Assembly: GCF_958298935.1 (NCBI RefSeq) | Contig: NC_084927.1 | Coordinates: forward strand, 37,080,501-37,144,500 | Reading direction: 5' to 3' | Source: Phragmites australis | Lineage: Eukaryota; Streptophyta; Magnoliopsida; Poales; Poaceae | DNA length: 64,000 nucleotides | Shown: positions 47,145-59,397 of the stretch, piece by piece | Layout of the letters: every line of letters begins with the position of its first letter | How positions within the stretch are numbered: the first letter of the stretch is position 1 | Notes under the pieces: generated by a model | What the model was told of the DNA's origin: nothing | What the model saw: the letters and a program-made list of their open reading frames with translations, nothing else | Databases searched by the model: none | Position numbers and translations under genes: made by a program

Positions 47145-47480
47145 GCGCGTCGCACCTTTGGACCGTTTGGTGGTGGACGTACGGTCTAAAATTGACCTTT
47201 TCGTCTACGTATTGGCAGCATGAGCGGACCAGTGAGTCATTGTGTAGGTGATGCGATCTACAACAGATGCCAACGCCGCTCTTGTAGTGCTGCAGGATGT
47301 CGTCGCGCGCGTCGATGGCAACCGCGACAGGGACATCAGCAGGCCCCCTTTCATGCTCCACAGGCTTTCCACCGTCGCCACGGCCGCGAATGCCCAGCCC
47401 GATCCTGACATGTTTTTGCAGTGAACATGCACAGCAAACAGGGCAAGACCCGTATATGAACAAGCCATTCTGCCATTTCT
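47145..47480 (-). pseudogene. Papain-family cysteine protease pseudogene
   Basis: Minus-strand sequence encodes SGSGWAFAAVATVESLWSMK, the active-site region of a C1A protease. The catalytic Cys codon has become Gly (GSGWAF for GSCWAF). Soon after MKGGLLM the frame jumps to another phase that reads DVPVAVAIDARD and LQHYKSGVG, equivalent to QPVAVAIDA...FQHYKSGV about 80 residues further on in normal enzymes. A large deletion and frameshift have therefore removed the centre. The C-terminal His region is barely recognisable (HTMTHWS). Confidence 0.7.
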
Positions 47481-47829
47481 GACCGGAGCCGGGAGCTGCT
47501 GAAAGTTCATTGTTTCACGAGATGACGGTGAAATGCTAGCTCCATATATATTGTACACTGTAGTGTGAACTGCTAGTACCAGCTCCATGGCTACAAGGCA
47601 GAGAAATTTCCCGTAGACAAATCTTAACTTCAGTTTGTTGGGCACTCCTAAAGGAGTAACACCCTCAAAAAATTCGCGTATGCTGCGATTTGCGGCGAGC
47701 ACACGGTATTCTTTAGTAAAAGGCGAAAGAATAGTTCGCTTTGTGCTCACCGCGCAGCTGCGTGCCTCAGCAAGGTGGCCTCGGCGCTCCTTATGTAGTG
47801 CTGGCTCGGAGTTTTTGTCGTTAGAAGCA

Positions 47830-48650
47830 GCAGTATGGGTCTAAATCGCTGCGAACCTCTCCGAATGGGCCTGGTTCAACAAGGACGAGGACGCGAGCGA
47901 GGTGTGCAGGGCTGGGCCGAATGACCCGGTGAAACAGCCGGGCGCCGGCACGGAAGAGTCTAAAAAAACTGCTTCAGTTACACTACCAGTACTACTATAC
48001 TATGCTAAAAAAAAGATAATACTACTATACTATGCTTAAAAAAGATAATACTACTATACTATGCTTAAAAAAGATAATACTACTACACCACGCTTAAAGT
48101 AGCAGTAGTAAGCATAACTGGTAAGACAGGTTACCGCTACGTGATTGATTATACATGGATCAGTGTGTGTGCACGGTCTACCTGGCATTTCTCTATGCAA
48201 GTAATAGCATTGCTATGCAAGTAATTTACACTGAGAAATCAACTCCAGTCCCAGCAAAAGTCCAGCCGCATTCGATTCAAGTATTCAACACAGGGGCGTA
48301 GCAGTAAAAGTAGTCAAAGATGTTATGCAAAAGTAGTCAAAGATGTTATGCAAAAGTAGTGATATGCTGAGCACGACACTCTATCTCACAGTGCTGAATC
48401 TAAATCAAACAAATACATACACTGAAACTGAACCTGACCACTATGTGACACTAGTCCAAACTACAAATCTTCACGCAGCTGGAAAGAGCCTCCAGGACCG
48501 TCTTTGGGACACCAAATGCCAACTCTCTAATGCTCTATAAGTCACAGCTCCACAAGGTAGTTTGCCTAACGAACTGTGCTCAGGTGAAGAGCCTTCGGGA
48601 CCAAGAGGAGACGGGCGCTGGTTGAACCGTAGCTGCGGCTGCTTTATGGG
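47830..48650. other. Intergenic with short tandem repeats
   Basis: A 31-bp unit containing aaaaaagataatactactat recurs about three times at 48003-48095. A 26-bp unit containing gtagtcaaagatgttatgca is duplicated at 48311-48360. No gene recognised. Confidence 0.6.
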
Positions 48651-48659
48651 CGAGGCTTG

Positions 48660-51162
48660 CCGCTTTTTCTTTGGCTTCTACTATCCTTAACGGTCGTCAA
48701 CAACGGCAGCAAAAAATATGTTTGCAGAAGGATCAGCCAAGCTTGTCACAATCTGCAAAGGTGAATAATCTTAGGATATGTGTTTGCAAATTTAATACTT
48801 CATCTACCTACAAGGCTTGATCCCAGTGGAGTTGCATTTCCCTATATGGTCGCTATGATCTATCACGTATTTGGTTCTTCTACTTGAGATACCCAACATT
48901 TCAACTTTCCAGAATTATCGAAAGACCATTCAACTGATTCAAGAAAAGGAAACACTAGTAAGGAATCCTAGACGCACCTGGAACAGCTTGTTCACTTCTT
49001 GCAAAGTGATGTCCTTCCCACCAGTGATATTGTACACAACGCCAGTAGCTGCCTCGATGGATGATCCAATTAAAGGAGCAAGTGTTGCCTGCTCAGCAGC
49101 CTCTTGGGCCAGATTTTTGCTGGAAGAAACACAAATACCAAGCATGGCAATTCCAGAGTTTTTCATGACAGCTTCCACATCGGCAAAATCAACATTGACT
49201 AGTCCAGGTATCTGCAAAGTTTTCTCATAAGTTATGTGATCATCACAATTCGCAACTAAGTTAGCGCAGCATAGAGAAGAAACCACCCACTGTGATAATG
49301 TCTGATATTCCTTGCACACCCTGACGAAGGACATCATCTGCAAGGAGAAACTCATCTTGCAAGGGCATGTTTTCATCGGCAATATTTATTTAACTTATCA
49401 TTTGGAATCACAATAAGTGTGTCTGCACTCCTTTCCAGCTTCTCTGATGCTTCCAGTGCCTGAAATGGGTACATACTAATCAAGTAACTAGAGAAAGCTA
49501 TTTGAAAAGAGAAACTGTGGTCTGTTAGCCAAAAACCTGTGCATAGAAATTTTCAACAGCTAAATGAACTCTAACTGGGAAAAATCTTGACAATGACATG
49601 CATTTTTGTAATATTTTCACAAAGCAAATATCCCTCCATAAGCAATCCAGTTAATTGCAAATAATTTTAGGAATGACATCTGAAAAGCACGAACTGAAAA
49701 TGAACTGAAAATAACGAGACAAACTACAGGTAATGCTATGTCTGACCAACCAAAAAAATGCGGTGAATTATCATTGTTAATACTTCAAATAGCTGACTCC
49801 ACCAAGCAAAAGAAAGTCGCAGAACGAGATATGACAGTTTGAATCAGAATTCAGGAAGGAGGGGGAAAGCCTGCACAGAGCGCTTACGGCCTTCAAAGCT
49901 AAATGGATAGGTGACAGCACCAACAGTAAGATAACCAGCTTATATCTGGCCAACAACTGGAGCAGCTCCGGATCCAGTACCCCCGCCCATTCTGGCTGTT
50001 ATGAAGACGAGATCTGAATCCCTCAGGGCATTGGCAATGGCTTCTTTTGATTCCTCGGCCGCTTGCTCTCCCAAATTAGGAACTCCACTAGTACCTGTGT
50101 GTTTAATCATATTTAGTGAATCTAGTTAGCCTCTGTAACATTTTCAATGGAATTTTACAGTATTTACATGATCCATTTGTTCCAGTGTTCATTTCATTCA
50201 ATTGCTCATAATGCCAAGTACTATTTACATTATCAGTGAATGTTTTACATGATACAAATTAGCATAAGAGGAGCCACAATTGCACGTAAAAATTTCTTTT
50301 ACATATGCACGTAAATCATAAATAAGGAGGGCATACAACATTACCTAGACCTCGAGTCAACTGCTCTCCAATTTGGAGAGGATATTGGGCTTGTGAATTA
50401 ATAAGCGCCTACCTAGACCTCGAGTCAACTGCTCTCCAATTTGGAGTGGATATTGGGCTTGTGAATTAATAAGCGCCTGGGAATCAGTGTTTATAACACA
50501 AAACTCAATACCCTGGAATTGTACACTTCAATTTTCAGGATTTGAAGAGACAACGAAGGACATACCATAGTGTCCCAGTTAAATCATACATTGGACTTTA
50601 AATTCATAGATGTCGAATAATTCCAGTGCAATAAGCATATCATAAGAAAACAGTATGGAATTGGACGGAGAGGAAGATTGGATGTTAACTTGTTTTAAAG
50701 TTCACATTAGTCATTTGTTAAACGGACATCAGATTTCAAACAATATCCACAAAAACAACAGCACTGTTCCAAAAAACCTCATATGCTTGAACTAAGCGCA
50801 TTGTTATGAACGATGGAACGGAATTGGACCCGGAGATGAAGAATGCAAAACGGTAGATTGTTCTAAAGTTCACATCAAATAGATCTAGATGTCGAGCACG
50901 GCGGAGAAAGGGGGGCCATTTCCGGTAGGAAATGGCCAGGGAGCGCCGCCACTACCTGCAGGCCGCTGCCGATCATGCGGTTGACGGCGTTGTTGTCGCC
51001 ACCGCCGACGCCCACCACCTTTATCCTCGCCGTCTCCACCGGCGCGAACGAACACCGCACGGTCTGCGGGTGGTTACGCCACCCGCGGGGCAGGGCGCCT
51101 AGGTGGGCTGGGCCCAGGAGGCGGACGAGCGTGGAAGCCCACAAGGACGGCTACGACGCCAT
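48660..51162 (-). pseudogene. FTSZ1: FtsZ1 plastid-division gene, decayed copy
   Basis: FtsZ1 is a nuclear-encoded, plastid-targeted tubulin-like GTPase forming the chloroplast division ring. Exon pieces on the minus strand are recognisable: ARIKVVGVGGGDNNAVNRMI (about 50960-51030), [20 protein letters not shown] (about 50440-50510), EQAAEESKEAIANALRDSD and GGGTGSGAAPVVGQI (49935-50097), YLTVGAVTYPFSFEGRKRS (about 49880-49930), DTLIVIPND (about 49400), PGLVNVDFADVEAVMKNSG (about 49200) and VTSLADPSANI (about 48740). It is broken by: ATG-GCG-TCG-TAG, a stop at codon 4 (51151-51162); stop after GQI (about 49940); a +1 frameshift near 49375-49390; a 68-bp exon duplication; and stops after AVVDDR near 48690. 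GVGGGG has become GVGGGD. The sequence style (AAEESKEAIANAL, SSSKN) is FtsZ1, not FtsZ2. No transcript from it could give full-length FtsZ. Confidence 0.88.
50343..50478. repeat. 68-bp tandem duplication in an FtsZ1 exon
   Basis: Copies 50343-50410 and 50411-50478 differ at one base by eye. The unit covers the coding sequence of [16 protein letters not shown] plus the splice-donor edge, so its length (not a multiple of 3) shifts the frame unless the extra copy is spliced out through the repeated donor. Confidence 0.88.
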
Positions 51163-51259
51163 TTGCTCCCCTTCTCGCAGAAATGCGGGGACGGGGAGGT
51201 GAGGGGATCCGGCGTGCTAGGGTCTCGAGGATTTGGGAGGGTTTGTAGCCTGGCATGTG

Positions 51260-53300
51260 GTATAGCTCAGCTCTAAGAAATTGTGGAGTTAGAGTTACAG
51301 TACACGGATGTGTTTTAGTAAGTTATTTTATTTTTATTTAAAAATAAAGATTTAGATAATTTTATCTTAACTTATAAACTTAAGATCTAACGTATAGTAA
51401 GGAGTTAAAGTTTTGCTAAACAAACCTTAATTCTTAAAGCAATATAGTTCTAACTCATAAATTTATAAAACTGGAGCTAAGGGTAAACTAAGAGTGTTTG
51501 TGCGAGTCATCTTATTTATATTCTAGTTAAAAATTGATACTTAAACAACTTATATTAATCTATAAATACCATATCTGAAAGAAACTAGTAGCTAAAGTCC
51601 TACTAAGCAAAATCTTAGTTTATCTTATGTTCTTCCGGCTTTCATCTCTTGCTTTTCCAACTAGCTAAAGAATTGTTTGCTAATGGACGAAGAGTTTTAC
51701 TGTGGAATTTAGCCTCTTAGCCGGTGTTAAAATTATGCATTTTGGAAACTTCTGCCAGATTTATTATTGTGGATTTCAAGAGAAAAATATAGGTTTTTGC
51801 ACCCGATATTTTTTTTGTCCTAATACTAGTATCCTATCAAATTATGCTCTAAACATGAATAATTTAATGCTACGAGCGTGTGGGTAATTTTTTAGATTAC
51901 TGGCAGCAGCTAGTAGTTTGTAAACACAAGCGTTTCAAAGTCCAATCCATGTAGTAACATGTAGCATCAATTGGACGACTGTGATTATCTGAAAACTATA
52001 TGCTACAGTATTTACGCTTGGCGTAACAAACGATGACCAGACGCCCTGTGCGTAGTCAGGTTTAAATTGGATGCAAGCAACAAATGATCCAAAAATATGA
52101 TGCACTGTGTGCTCCTTCAACGTGTTTTGCGAAACAGCATTTGACATGATTTATTTTGAAAGTTGTACTATATAGTACTGAGCAATGCTACACATAAGTA
52201 AATATCTACAAAAATCTTACATGCTACTCAGCTACACATACCAATGTCTCATCTAGAGGAAGTTACAATTTCCAAGGAAGCTTTACATATCCACGTGGGA
52301 CTCACTCATTGGTTAAATCCCATCAGCACGTAGAATTTTTGTAGCACCTTTACGTATGTGTAGCATTTTCGTATAGTACTCTTCGCAAAGAAAAAAAAAG
52401 GGTATAGAGTACGTGGATTCACAAAGCAGAAGAAAGACGGGCTGGACCACATCTTTCGGAGGGAGGAGCATCATTTGGGCTCTGCCCGGACCTTACAAGC
52501 CCAGCCCATGATCTCTTCTCCCCACGACGCTTTCTTCCCAGCGGGACGTACCGGGCGGGCCCACTGGCGCAGAAACCGCACTCCCTTAAGGGCATCCCTA
52601 CGGATTCCTTTCGCACACGAGAATCTTTCCCTTCAACGCCCCCCCCCCCACTACTTCCATTCATACAGTTTTTATTATAATTTTTTTTAAAATCATTCCC
52701 TATATTATAAAATTCTCTCATTTTATTTCACAAATTCTTTTAAAAGAAAGTTGTTAGAGATGAGAGAAAATAAAAAGAATAGAAATAAGAAAAAAAATCA
52801 ATAAGAGAACGAAATAAAATAAATATGGTTGATAATGGTCTAAAACCAATTCTAACGGAGGTAGTTTCAAGTGCTACAATGCAGATACGGTATATGCTTA
52901 TAAGCACAGCTTGTAAAAGCGCTTCAAATTAACGGAGAGGAACAACAAATTGGATGGTTCTCTGGAGCTACAGTGATATAGGCGTAGCTAATGATATAAT
53001 AGAAGATATTAGATATAATAATTTTTAGAGATAGAAAAAATAAAGAATAATATAATAATATTATATAAGATAGATTTTAAAAGTATTTTTCATGTTCTTA
53101 ACCGTCGCCGCATCCAAAACCGTGGGCACTCTCGTCAATGCGCACCGCGCCCTCCGTCTCGACACGCAACGCTTCCCAGCCAGACTCATGACACGTGGGC
53201 CCATACTCCCGCAGCCCCAGCCAGCATAAGACGCGTAACAGGATTGGAGGTGCGCTTAGCGACTTGTACTTTTCCCCATCTTTTCCTCCCCTCCCGACGA
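51260..53300. other. Intergenic, AT-rich, no recognised gene
   Basis: Mostly AT-rich, with a GC-richer patch at about 52440-52640 that has no recognisable coding content. The last few hundred bases probably hold the promoter of the SWIB-domain gene. Two MITE-like AT blocks (51300-51620, 52680-53090) are suspected from composition only. Confidence 0.35.
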
Positions 53301-53329
53301 AATGTGCCCCTACTTAACAAATGGGCAGG

Positions 53330-53450
53330 CTAGATCAGGAGAGAGAAAGACACAGAGAGAGGCCGAGGAGAGAGAAATAGAGAGAGACCAAGCGGCAGAG
53401 ACACAGAGAGAGGCGGAGGAGAGAGGGGGAAGCGTGGGAGGGAGGGGGTT
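53330..53450 (+). promoter_or_regulatory. GA-rich leader of the SWIB gene
   Basis: A purine-only-like stretch with a repeated cacagagagaggc(g/c)gaggagag unit lies just upstream of the start codon at 53484. GA-rich leaders are common in plant 5' UTRs; a role in transcription factor binding is possible but unproven. Confidence 0.45.
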
Positions 53451-53483
53451 TTGGCGAGATTTGAGTTTTCCCACGCTCCCGCC

Positions 53484-56400
53484 ATGGTGTCCGACCAGGA
53501 GATCGCCAGCTGCGTCGAGTCCCTCCTCCGCGGCTCCGCCGGCGGCCCCGGGGAGGCCTCGCTCGCCGCCGTGCTGCAGCAGGCGGAGGCCAAGCTCGGC
53601 ATGGACCTCTCCCACAAGGCGCCCTTCATCCGCGACCAGATGGACCTCTTCTTCGGCCCGCGCCTCCAGGCGCCCCCGACCAAAGCCCAGACCCCTCCGC
53701 CTCAGGTCACCGCGGCCCCTGTGCTGCAGCCTCAGGCTCAGGTCCTGGCGCCCCCGCAGCAGCAGATGCAACAGCAGCAGCTCGCGGCGCTCCAGCCGCA
53801 GCTCATCTTCCAGGCCATGCCCCAGCTCCCCGCCGTCGTCGCCGGCGCCACCGTCCCCGCGGTCTCCTCGCCGCCGGCCGTGCCCGCCATGGCGTTCTAC
53901 CCACCGCCGCCCCTCGCCTTCCGCTACACTAGTGGGACCGCCACTGGTGGGACCGTCTCCTTCCAGCAGCCGAACCCTGGGGTCGGGGGCACTGCTTCCC
54001 CCACCGCGGCAGCGCAGGCGGCCAGTGAAAACAAGGAAAGGTGCGCTGCAGATGAATAGGGTTGTATTCCCCAGATTGAGTTATTTATATGTCTACCAAT
54101 TGGCGCTTAACTCTAGTTTGTTTGATTATCTAGTCGGTCAATTCATTTTATTAGGGTTGCTAATAGTAGTGATTCGAGGTCTATGCTGATAATACCCTTT
54201 TGAGTCATGAAATGGCATATTCTTTCTGAGCTAGGGTTAGGGTTTAGGGTTCAAACCGTCTTGTTAGAAAAGTTTGTCAGGTTCCACTTTATACATATAT
54301 GTTGTTATGTACTGTGATTTTCAGGATGTTTTGCTTAGGATGGCATTATCCGCCTTTTGACCATTGGTAATGGCTTAATAACTGTTTAGTTGCAGTTTTA
54401 TTGGTAATTTCTAGAATTTCAACGGAAACTGATTGACCAGAGAGGAATTCAGGCATGGTTAGTTTGACTGTTTGTATCTTGCATGTTGTGTTTCCAAAAG
54501 TTTTCAGTAAAGCAGAAAAAAACCATTTGTGTGGATGCTGGCTTAAGGTACAAAAGGGCTTGCAAATAGTAGTTTACTAGAACGTACAAACTACAAACCA
54601 TGTGAGACATGTTGCATTTCATGAATTGGTTTGGATTTATATCATCCCTTTCAACTTCCTGAGAACAACTGAATGCAACTAACCGTTCACCTTTATATCA
54701 TCCCTAACCGTTCACCTTGTTGGCTTGAATTCTATTTTCTGTCTTGTCTGTTGTGCATAAAATGGTCCCAGTAGCTTGCTCTTGTCATATGCAGACACTT
54801 ACAACTGCCCCCCTTGAAGAAATAAATTTAGCCATTAACTCAACTTTTTTGGGGCACTTACAGAGTATATCAATCTCAGTTATTTACAATTGTTATTATT
54901 AGCAATAGCCATCATGATCCTCAAGTGATTATTAGGATTTGTATGTCAGATTCATTTTCCAGGCTGATTTAGTGTACAGGCTGTAGTATTTGTATGCACC
55001 TTTTGCACAATACTCCTTATTTTGTTTCTGCTTTGAGTGGTATTGACTAGGCCTGTGCACTAGAACCATGTCATGTCGTGCAAATGGACCTGATTATATT
55101 TTGTCATTCTTGAACCATGGAAAAATCTCTTTCGTTGTAAACAAAAACAGAGTCCATTGATGGACCTAGTTATATGGGTCATGAGATCATCTCCAAAAAT
55201 ATTTTATATCAGAGAGAAATCAAGGTACCTAAATCCCCCCAAAAAAGGTTAATAGAGTCCCTGAACTCAGGAATTGGTAATCCAATTGCTGGTATTCGAT
55301 TCGGCTATTTGGATATAATTGCCTGGCTTTCTTGTTACAGGAAAATATGCAAAAGCCGTATGGTATGGTACTGATATAAAAGCTGGTCCAGAAGTTTAGT
55401 CTATTCTGCTTGGAGAATATGTTGACCAAACTGTTGGTTTCTTGTATCCCCACTGGCCAACATTTTTTAGATGTTATTTTGTTTTACTGGTCAAAGATTG
55501 CAGATCAGTTTTAGTTTTGAAATTTACTTGTACTCTGCTATAGTATCTTGGTGCTTTTCCTTTTTGAAACATTCTGATTGGCGATCTATGTCTAATTTCT
55601 AGTGCTTCTAAGCGGAAAAGAGGTGGACCTGGTGGTTTAAATAAAGTTTGTGCAATTTCACCTGAACTTCAGACCATTGTTGGCGAGACTGCCATGTCAA
55701 GAACTCAGGTACTGCCTATTTTTCATTATGTTAGAAATGAACACATTCTATACTTACTCTTTGAATGATTCACCCCAGAAAATTAATATCATTATTTAAA
55801 TTCAGATTGTGAAGCAATTGTGGGCGTATATCAGGCAGAATAATCTTCAAGATCCCGATGACAAAAGGAAGATCATTTGCAATGAAGAACTTCGTGTGGT
55901 TTTTGGAACTGACACCACTGACATGTTTAAGATGAATAAATTGTTGGCTAAGCACATAACCCCTCTTGACCCAAGTACATGCTCCTATTTCTTTTGGTTA
56001 ACATCTGCTAATTTATATCTGCATTTGCTATAATTAGTCCCACAGAAATTTCTTAAGTATGTTGTCCTGGCCTTGCAGAAGATCAAATTTGTGAAGTAAA
56101 AAGAATGAAGACTCCCATTGAGGCTCCTCAACCTAGGCCTCATATTAATCAACCCTCCTTTGTTATTTCTGACGCGCTAGCAAAGTTCATTGGGACACAA
56201 GGAACAGTGCCTCAAGATGATGCTCTGAAATACCTCTGGGATTACATAAAAGCAAACCAACTCGAGGTATGCGTATGCCCTACCTTTTTGTTTGCAGAGT
56301 AACCATACCAACTTGTTATTGGTTTCTTGTTTTTGTTGCAATGAACTTTGAGAATTGAGATTCAAATTCTCTTTTTTGTAAAATACACATTGAATGCATG

Positions 56401-57156
56401 AACTGCAATACATTCAATTTGGAGAAACATCATTGCATTGATTGTTCAGAAGCAGTATACTGGTTAAAATTGAAGCATAAGTGACTAGGGTCATCACCTT
56501 CCTGAACTAATCCGAATTATAGTGCCCTTTTTGTTAACATACCTGGCCATTATGTTATGTTACTGTATCTTTTGTTAGGGGTGGGTGGGGAGAGGGAGGG
56601 TTGTTCATACAGGTGTTTAGGAGTTTAGATTTTTTCTTCCTGGGAAGATGTTTTTGCTATAATGGCGTATGGTGACCATTGTCTAGATATATGATTATCT
56701 GGATATATTCAATAGTTCTGATATCCTGGAATCTAGATTGGGTTAGGAATTGTGACCACCTGATTAAGTTTATGATGCACATTTTTATATTAGCAGTCGT
56801 AAAATGCTGCAGGATATAACTGCCGAATCAAGTTCCATATTCCTGGATTTCCTGGATGCAAATGTGTTTTTTGGTTTTTTGAACTTATATTATTTGAAAG
56901 TATTGTCAGCAAATGCATGCCACATCTGTTTCCTTATCTTTTTTCCCCTTACCATGTGATTATCAAGAATGTAAATTGCTGTGAACTGGGAAATAATACA
57001 CTTAATACACCATATACATTTGATTTTGCACAGGATGTCATCAACACATCAATATTATGTGATTCAAAACTTCAAGAGCTCTTTGGCTGTGAGAGCATTC
57101 CAATTTCAGGATTATCAGAAATGCTTGCTCACCATTTCATCATCAAGAATACATAG
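53484..57156 (+). CDS. DEK_C plus double SWIB/MDM2-domain protein (UAF30-like)
   Basis: Proteins of this layout are nuclear; the yeast relative UAF30 is a subunit of the rDNA upstream activation factor, and plant SWIB proteins act with chromatin. Five exons join in phase: 53484-54040, 55603-55708, 55806-55974, 56079-56266 and 57034-57156, giving 380 residues. The N-terminal DEK_C-like helical domain is about 1-60 (DQEIASCVESLLRG...IRDQMDLFFG). A Pro/Gln/Ala-rich linker (about 65-180) follows, then a basic patch KRKRGG. SWIB domain 1 is about 200-278 (VKQLWAYIRQNNLQDPDDKR, FKMNKLLAKH). SWIB domain 2 is about 300-378 (YLWDYIKANQLE, LCDSKLQELFG, LSEMLAHHF). A possible intron lies in the 3' UTR (57176-57337). 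The second domain ends close to the C-terminus, as in plant homologues. Confidence 0.92.
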
Positions 57157-57900
57157 CAAATCCTCATTAACTGGTTAGTTTCTTGCTGTATCTCTTTCTA
57201 GTGTGACATTTGCTGATTTAAGTTAAGATGTTAAAAATGGTAAAAACATTATATTTTCATGATAACGCCACAACTTTAGAGGTTTTTAATCTGCTCATTT
57301 GAATCATTTTTTCTTCTATTTCTTCCCTTCCATGCAGATCTAGGATTGCAGTGGTGGCAGATAGGCCTAACATTACAATATGGTGTTCTTGACAAAATGG
57401 ACAGCATAGCTTATGTATTTCTTTGATGTTATGGATTATGAATTGTGTCAGACAAGGTCAGATTATTTGTGGTAGCCTGTAATTTGTTGTGCCTACTGGC
57501 TACTGCTTCTGGTGTAACTTTTACTGAAATCGTAGTGTGAGTTCCTAAATGTCAAAATGTCTTGACTTACTATGTAAAGTTAAGCTTTCAATTTGAGTGC
57601 TAGGTTAGACTCTTAAAAATGCTATATTGGAGGTTTTCTCCTAATGTTTGAGACAGTCCAAGTGGAGCACAAAGGTTGTGGTGTGTGGTGGTCTCTTATA
57701 GAATATTGATTTGTATGTATAGTTCAGTTGCACCCAAAAGTTTAATCTGATGTGGAAAGATGGGTATTCACTTATACTTAAATACTCTCTCGCGTGGAGG
57801 CTTCTTCAATCCTTAGATGTGGTATCTGAGTGGGAAACAAATTTTTATTTAAGTTGTGCTAGCTTAAGACTCGAACTCGAGCTAATACCATATTATTTAG
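57157..57900. other. SWIB gene 3' region
   Basis: 3' UTR sequence with an apparent GT-AG intron ending in ccatgcag at about 57337, then unique sequence without a gene. Confidence 0.45.
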
Positions 57901-57906
57901 TATGCA

Positions 57907-58472
57907 CTAAAAGCTTAAGTTGGTAAGAAAATTCACTTGTAATTTAACATAGAATAATAATAATAATTTTTCCATTATTGTTTTGTTTTTTGCCTTTAGA
58001 AAAGGTAGTGCGTCTTGGAGACTCCTTAATTGACTTTTCCCTGGGCGTCTGTGAAATATCAAAGCAAGAGTGATGTTCGACAGCGTGGTCTTGATATCAC
58101 CCAATGTGCTGTTGACGGTGGTGAAGCTGTCCTGAAATTCCTTCTGTAACAGTTTTTCTAGTGCGGCGAGAAACGTCTTAAACTGCTTGTTTTCAACACC
58201 AGAAGATATATGCTCTGATATCAAGTTGTCACGTTTGTTGAGGAGTGACAGAAGAGGATAGGTGTGGGAGGTCTCCAACCGGTCTTTGGCTGGTTTTCTG
58301 CTTGTGGTGGTGATGGTGGTGTTAACGTCGCTTGGCGCCGGGTACAGCAAAAGGGATGAGATATCGGCAGCAGAGAGATGAGGAATAGTAGCAAGGGATG
58401 AGAAATAGTTTGTTGTATTAATTAATCTCAACGATCGCCGACCGCTCCTTATTTATAGAGTCCGACTCCTAA
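57907..58472 (-). other. Unrecognised 174-codon frame behind a TATA-like box
   Basis: A minus-strand frame (58431-57907) begins MRLINTTNYFSSL and contains a possible amphipathic/coiled segment (KTFLAALEKLLQKEFQDSF). I recognise no domain. Just upstream (58440-58472, minus strand) is tgttaggagtcggactctat followed by aaataaggag. This resembles the start of a copia-type LTR with its TATA box, so the frame may be LTR or leader sequence of an old retrotransposon rather than a gene. Confidence 0.35.
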
Positions 58473-59156
58473 CAATTCATCCTAATCTGACTTCAACTCA
58501 ATCTCTGAAACCAATTCTATCTTTTCAACTTTCCTAACTTACCTCTAACTAATCTTAACTTCCAACTCTACTTTATTTCCTTCTAAAACTATCTATACTG
58601 CTAATCCGGTTTTGCATCTGGCGCCCTCTTCCCTTTCTTGCGACGGTAGGTGATTCCGCACATGACACAACGTTATTCCAGAGCTCTGTACCTTGACAAA
58701 GCGAAGACGACGGGCGCCCCAGGTTCTAGTACCACGATGAATCAAATCCGACGAACTTCTTGGCAGTAATCTTGCTTCAGCTAACAAAAATCCATACCCT
58801 TGAGGTGCAAAAAAAGGCAGTGGCACGCGGCACGCCTGCACACGCACGCTCGCCATCTGGTTCACTCGCTCGGCCGACGCCACCGTCGCGCGCGTGCCGA
58901 CTCCCGCAAGGACGGCTCGGGTCCCTGGTGTCACAAGGCTTTGGACCGTTCCACGGCCCGGTCGTGTGGAGTACAAACACCAGCGCCGGACGGGCCGACT
59001 GCGTCCACCGGCAGGGCGGGACCTCGTCGTGGCCGATGTCGCCAGGGCCACGCATGCTATGGCCCGGGCCACGAGCCGATACGTGGAGGCATTCAGCTTG
59101 ATGGGCCGAGCCCCGACCGAACTTTGATGGTCCATGTCACATTAATATCACATGAC

Positions 59157-59381
59157 GAGAACGAGCCGGTTCTCGTTTTGGTAAGCCGAACCCGTCTGCG
59201 TTTGAGCTCCGGTCGATGCAGGTGTTCATCCGTGTTTGGGTTGAGCTCGGGTTAGACCAGCTAGGGTATAAATACGTGATTGCGTGTTCCTGCGTATTAA
59301 AAGTCTCGAGTCTCGTATTACTTTCTAGCGTGTGTGCATGTAATGTGCATAGGTAGTGTGCGTTTCTATATACCTAAAAAA
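59157..59381 (+). mobile_element. Short retroposed insertion with 16-bp TSD and A-tail (SINE-like)
   Basis: A 225-bp block lies between perfect 16-bp direct repeats attaatatcacatgac (59141-59156 and 59382-59397). It ends in a short A-run (ctaaaaaaa) against the downstream repeat. Long TSD plus a 3' A-tail is the signature of LINE-machinery retroposition. It contains a TATA-like gggtataaatacg at about 59266. Pol III A and B boxes are not convincing, so the SINE family, or a retroposed transcript fragment, is undetermined. Confidence 0.7.
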
Positions 59382-59397
59382 ATTAATATCACATGAC

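Noticed and set aside
53302..54189. 295-codon frame overlapping SWIB exon 1
   Set aside because: A shadow frame; the DEK_C and SWIB exons read in a different phase with consistent splicing.
58610..58640. tctggcgccctc as a plus-strand retrotransposon primer site
   Set aside because: Only seven to eight bases fit, and no LTR boundary or matching second LTR was found on that strand.
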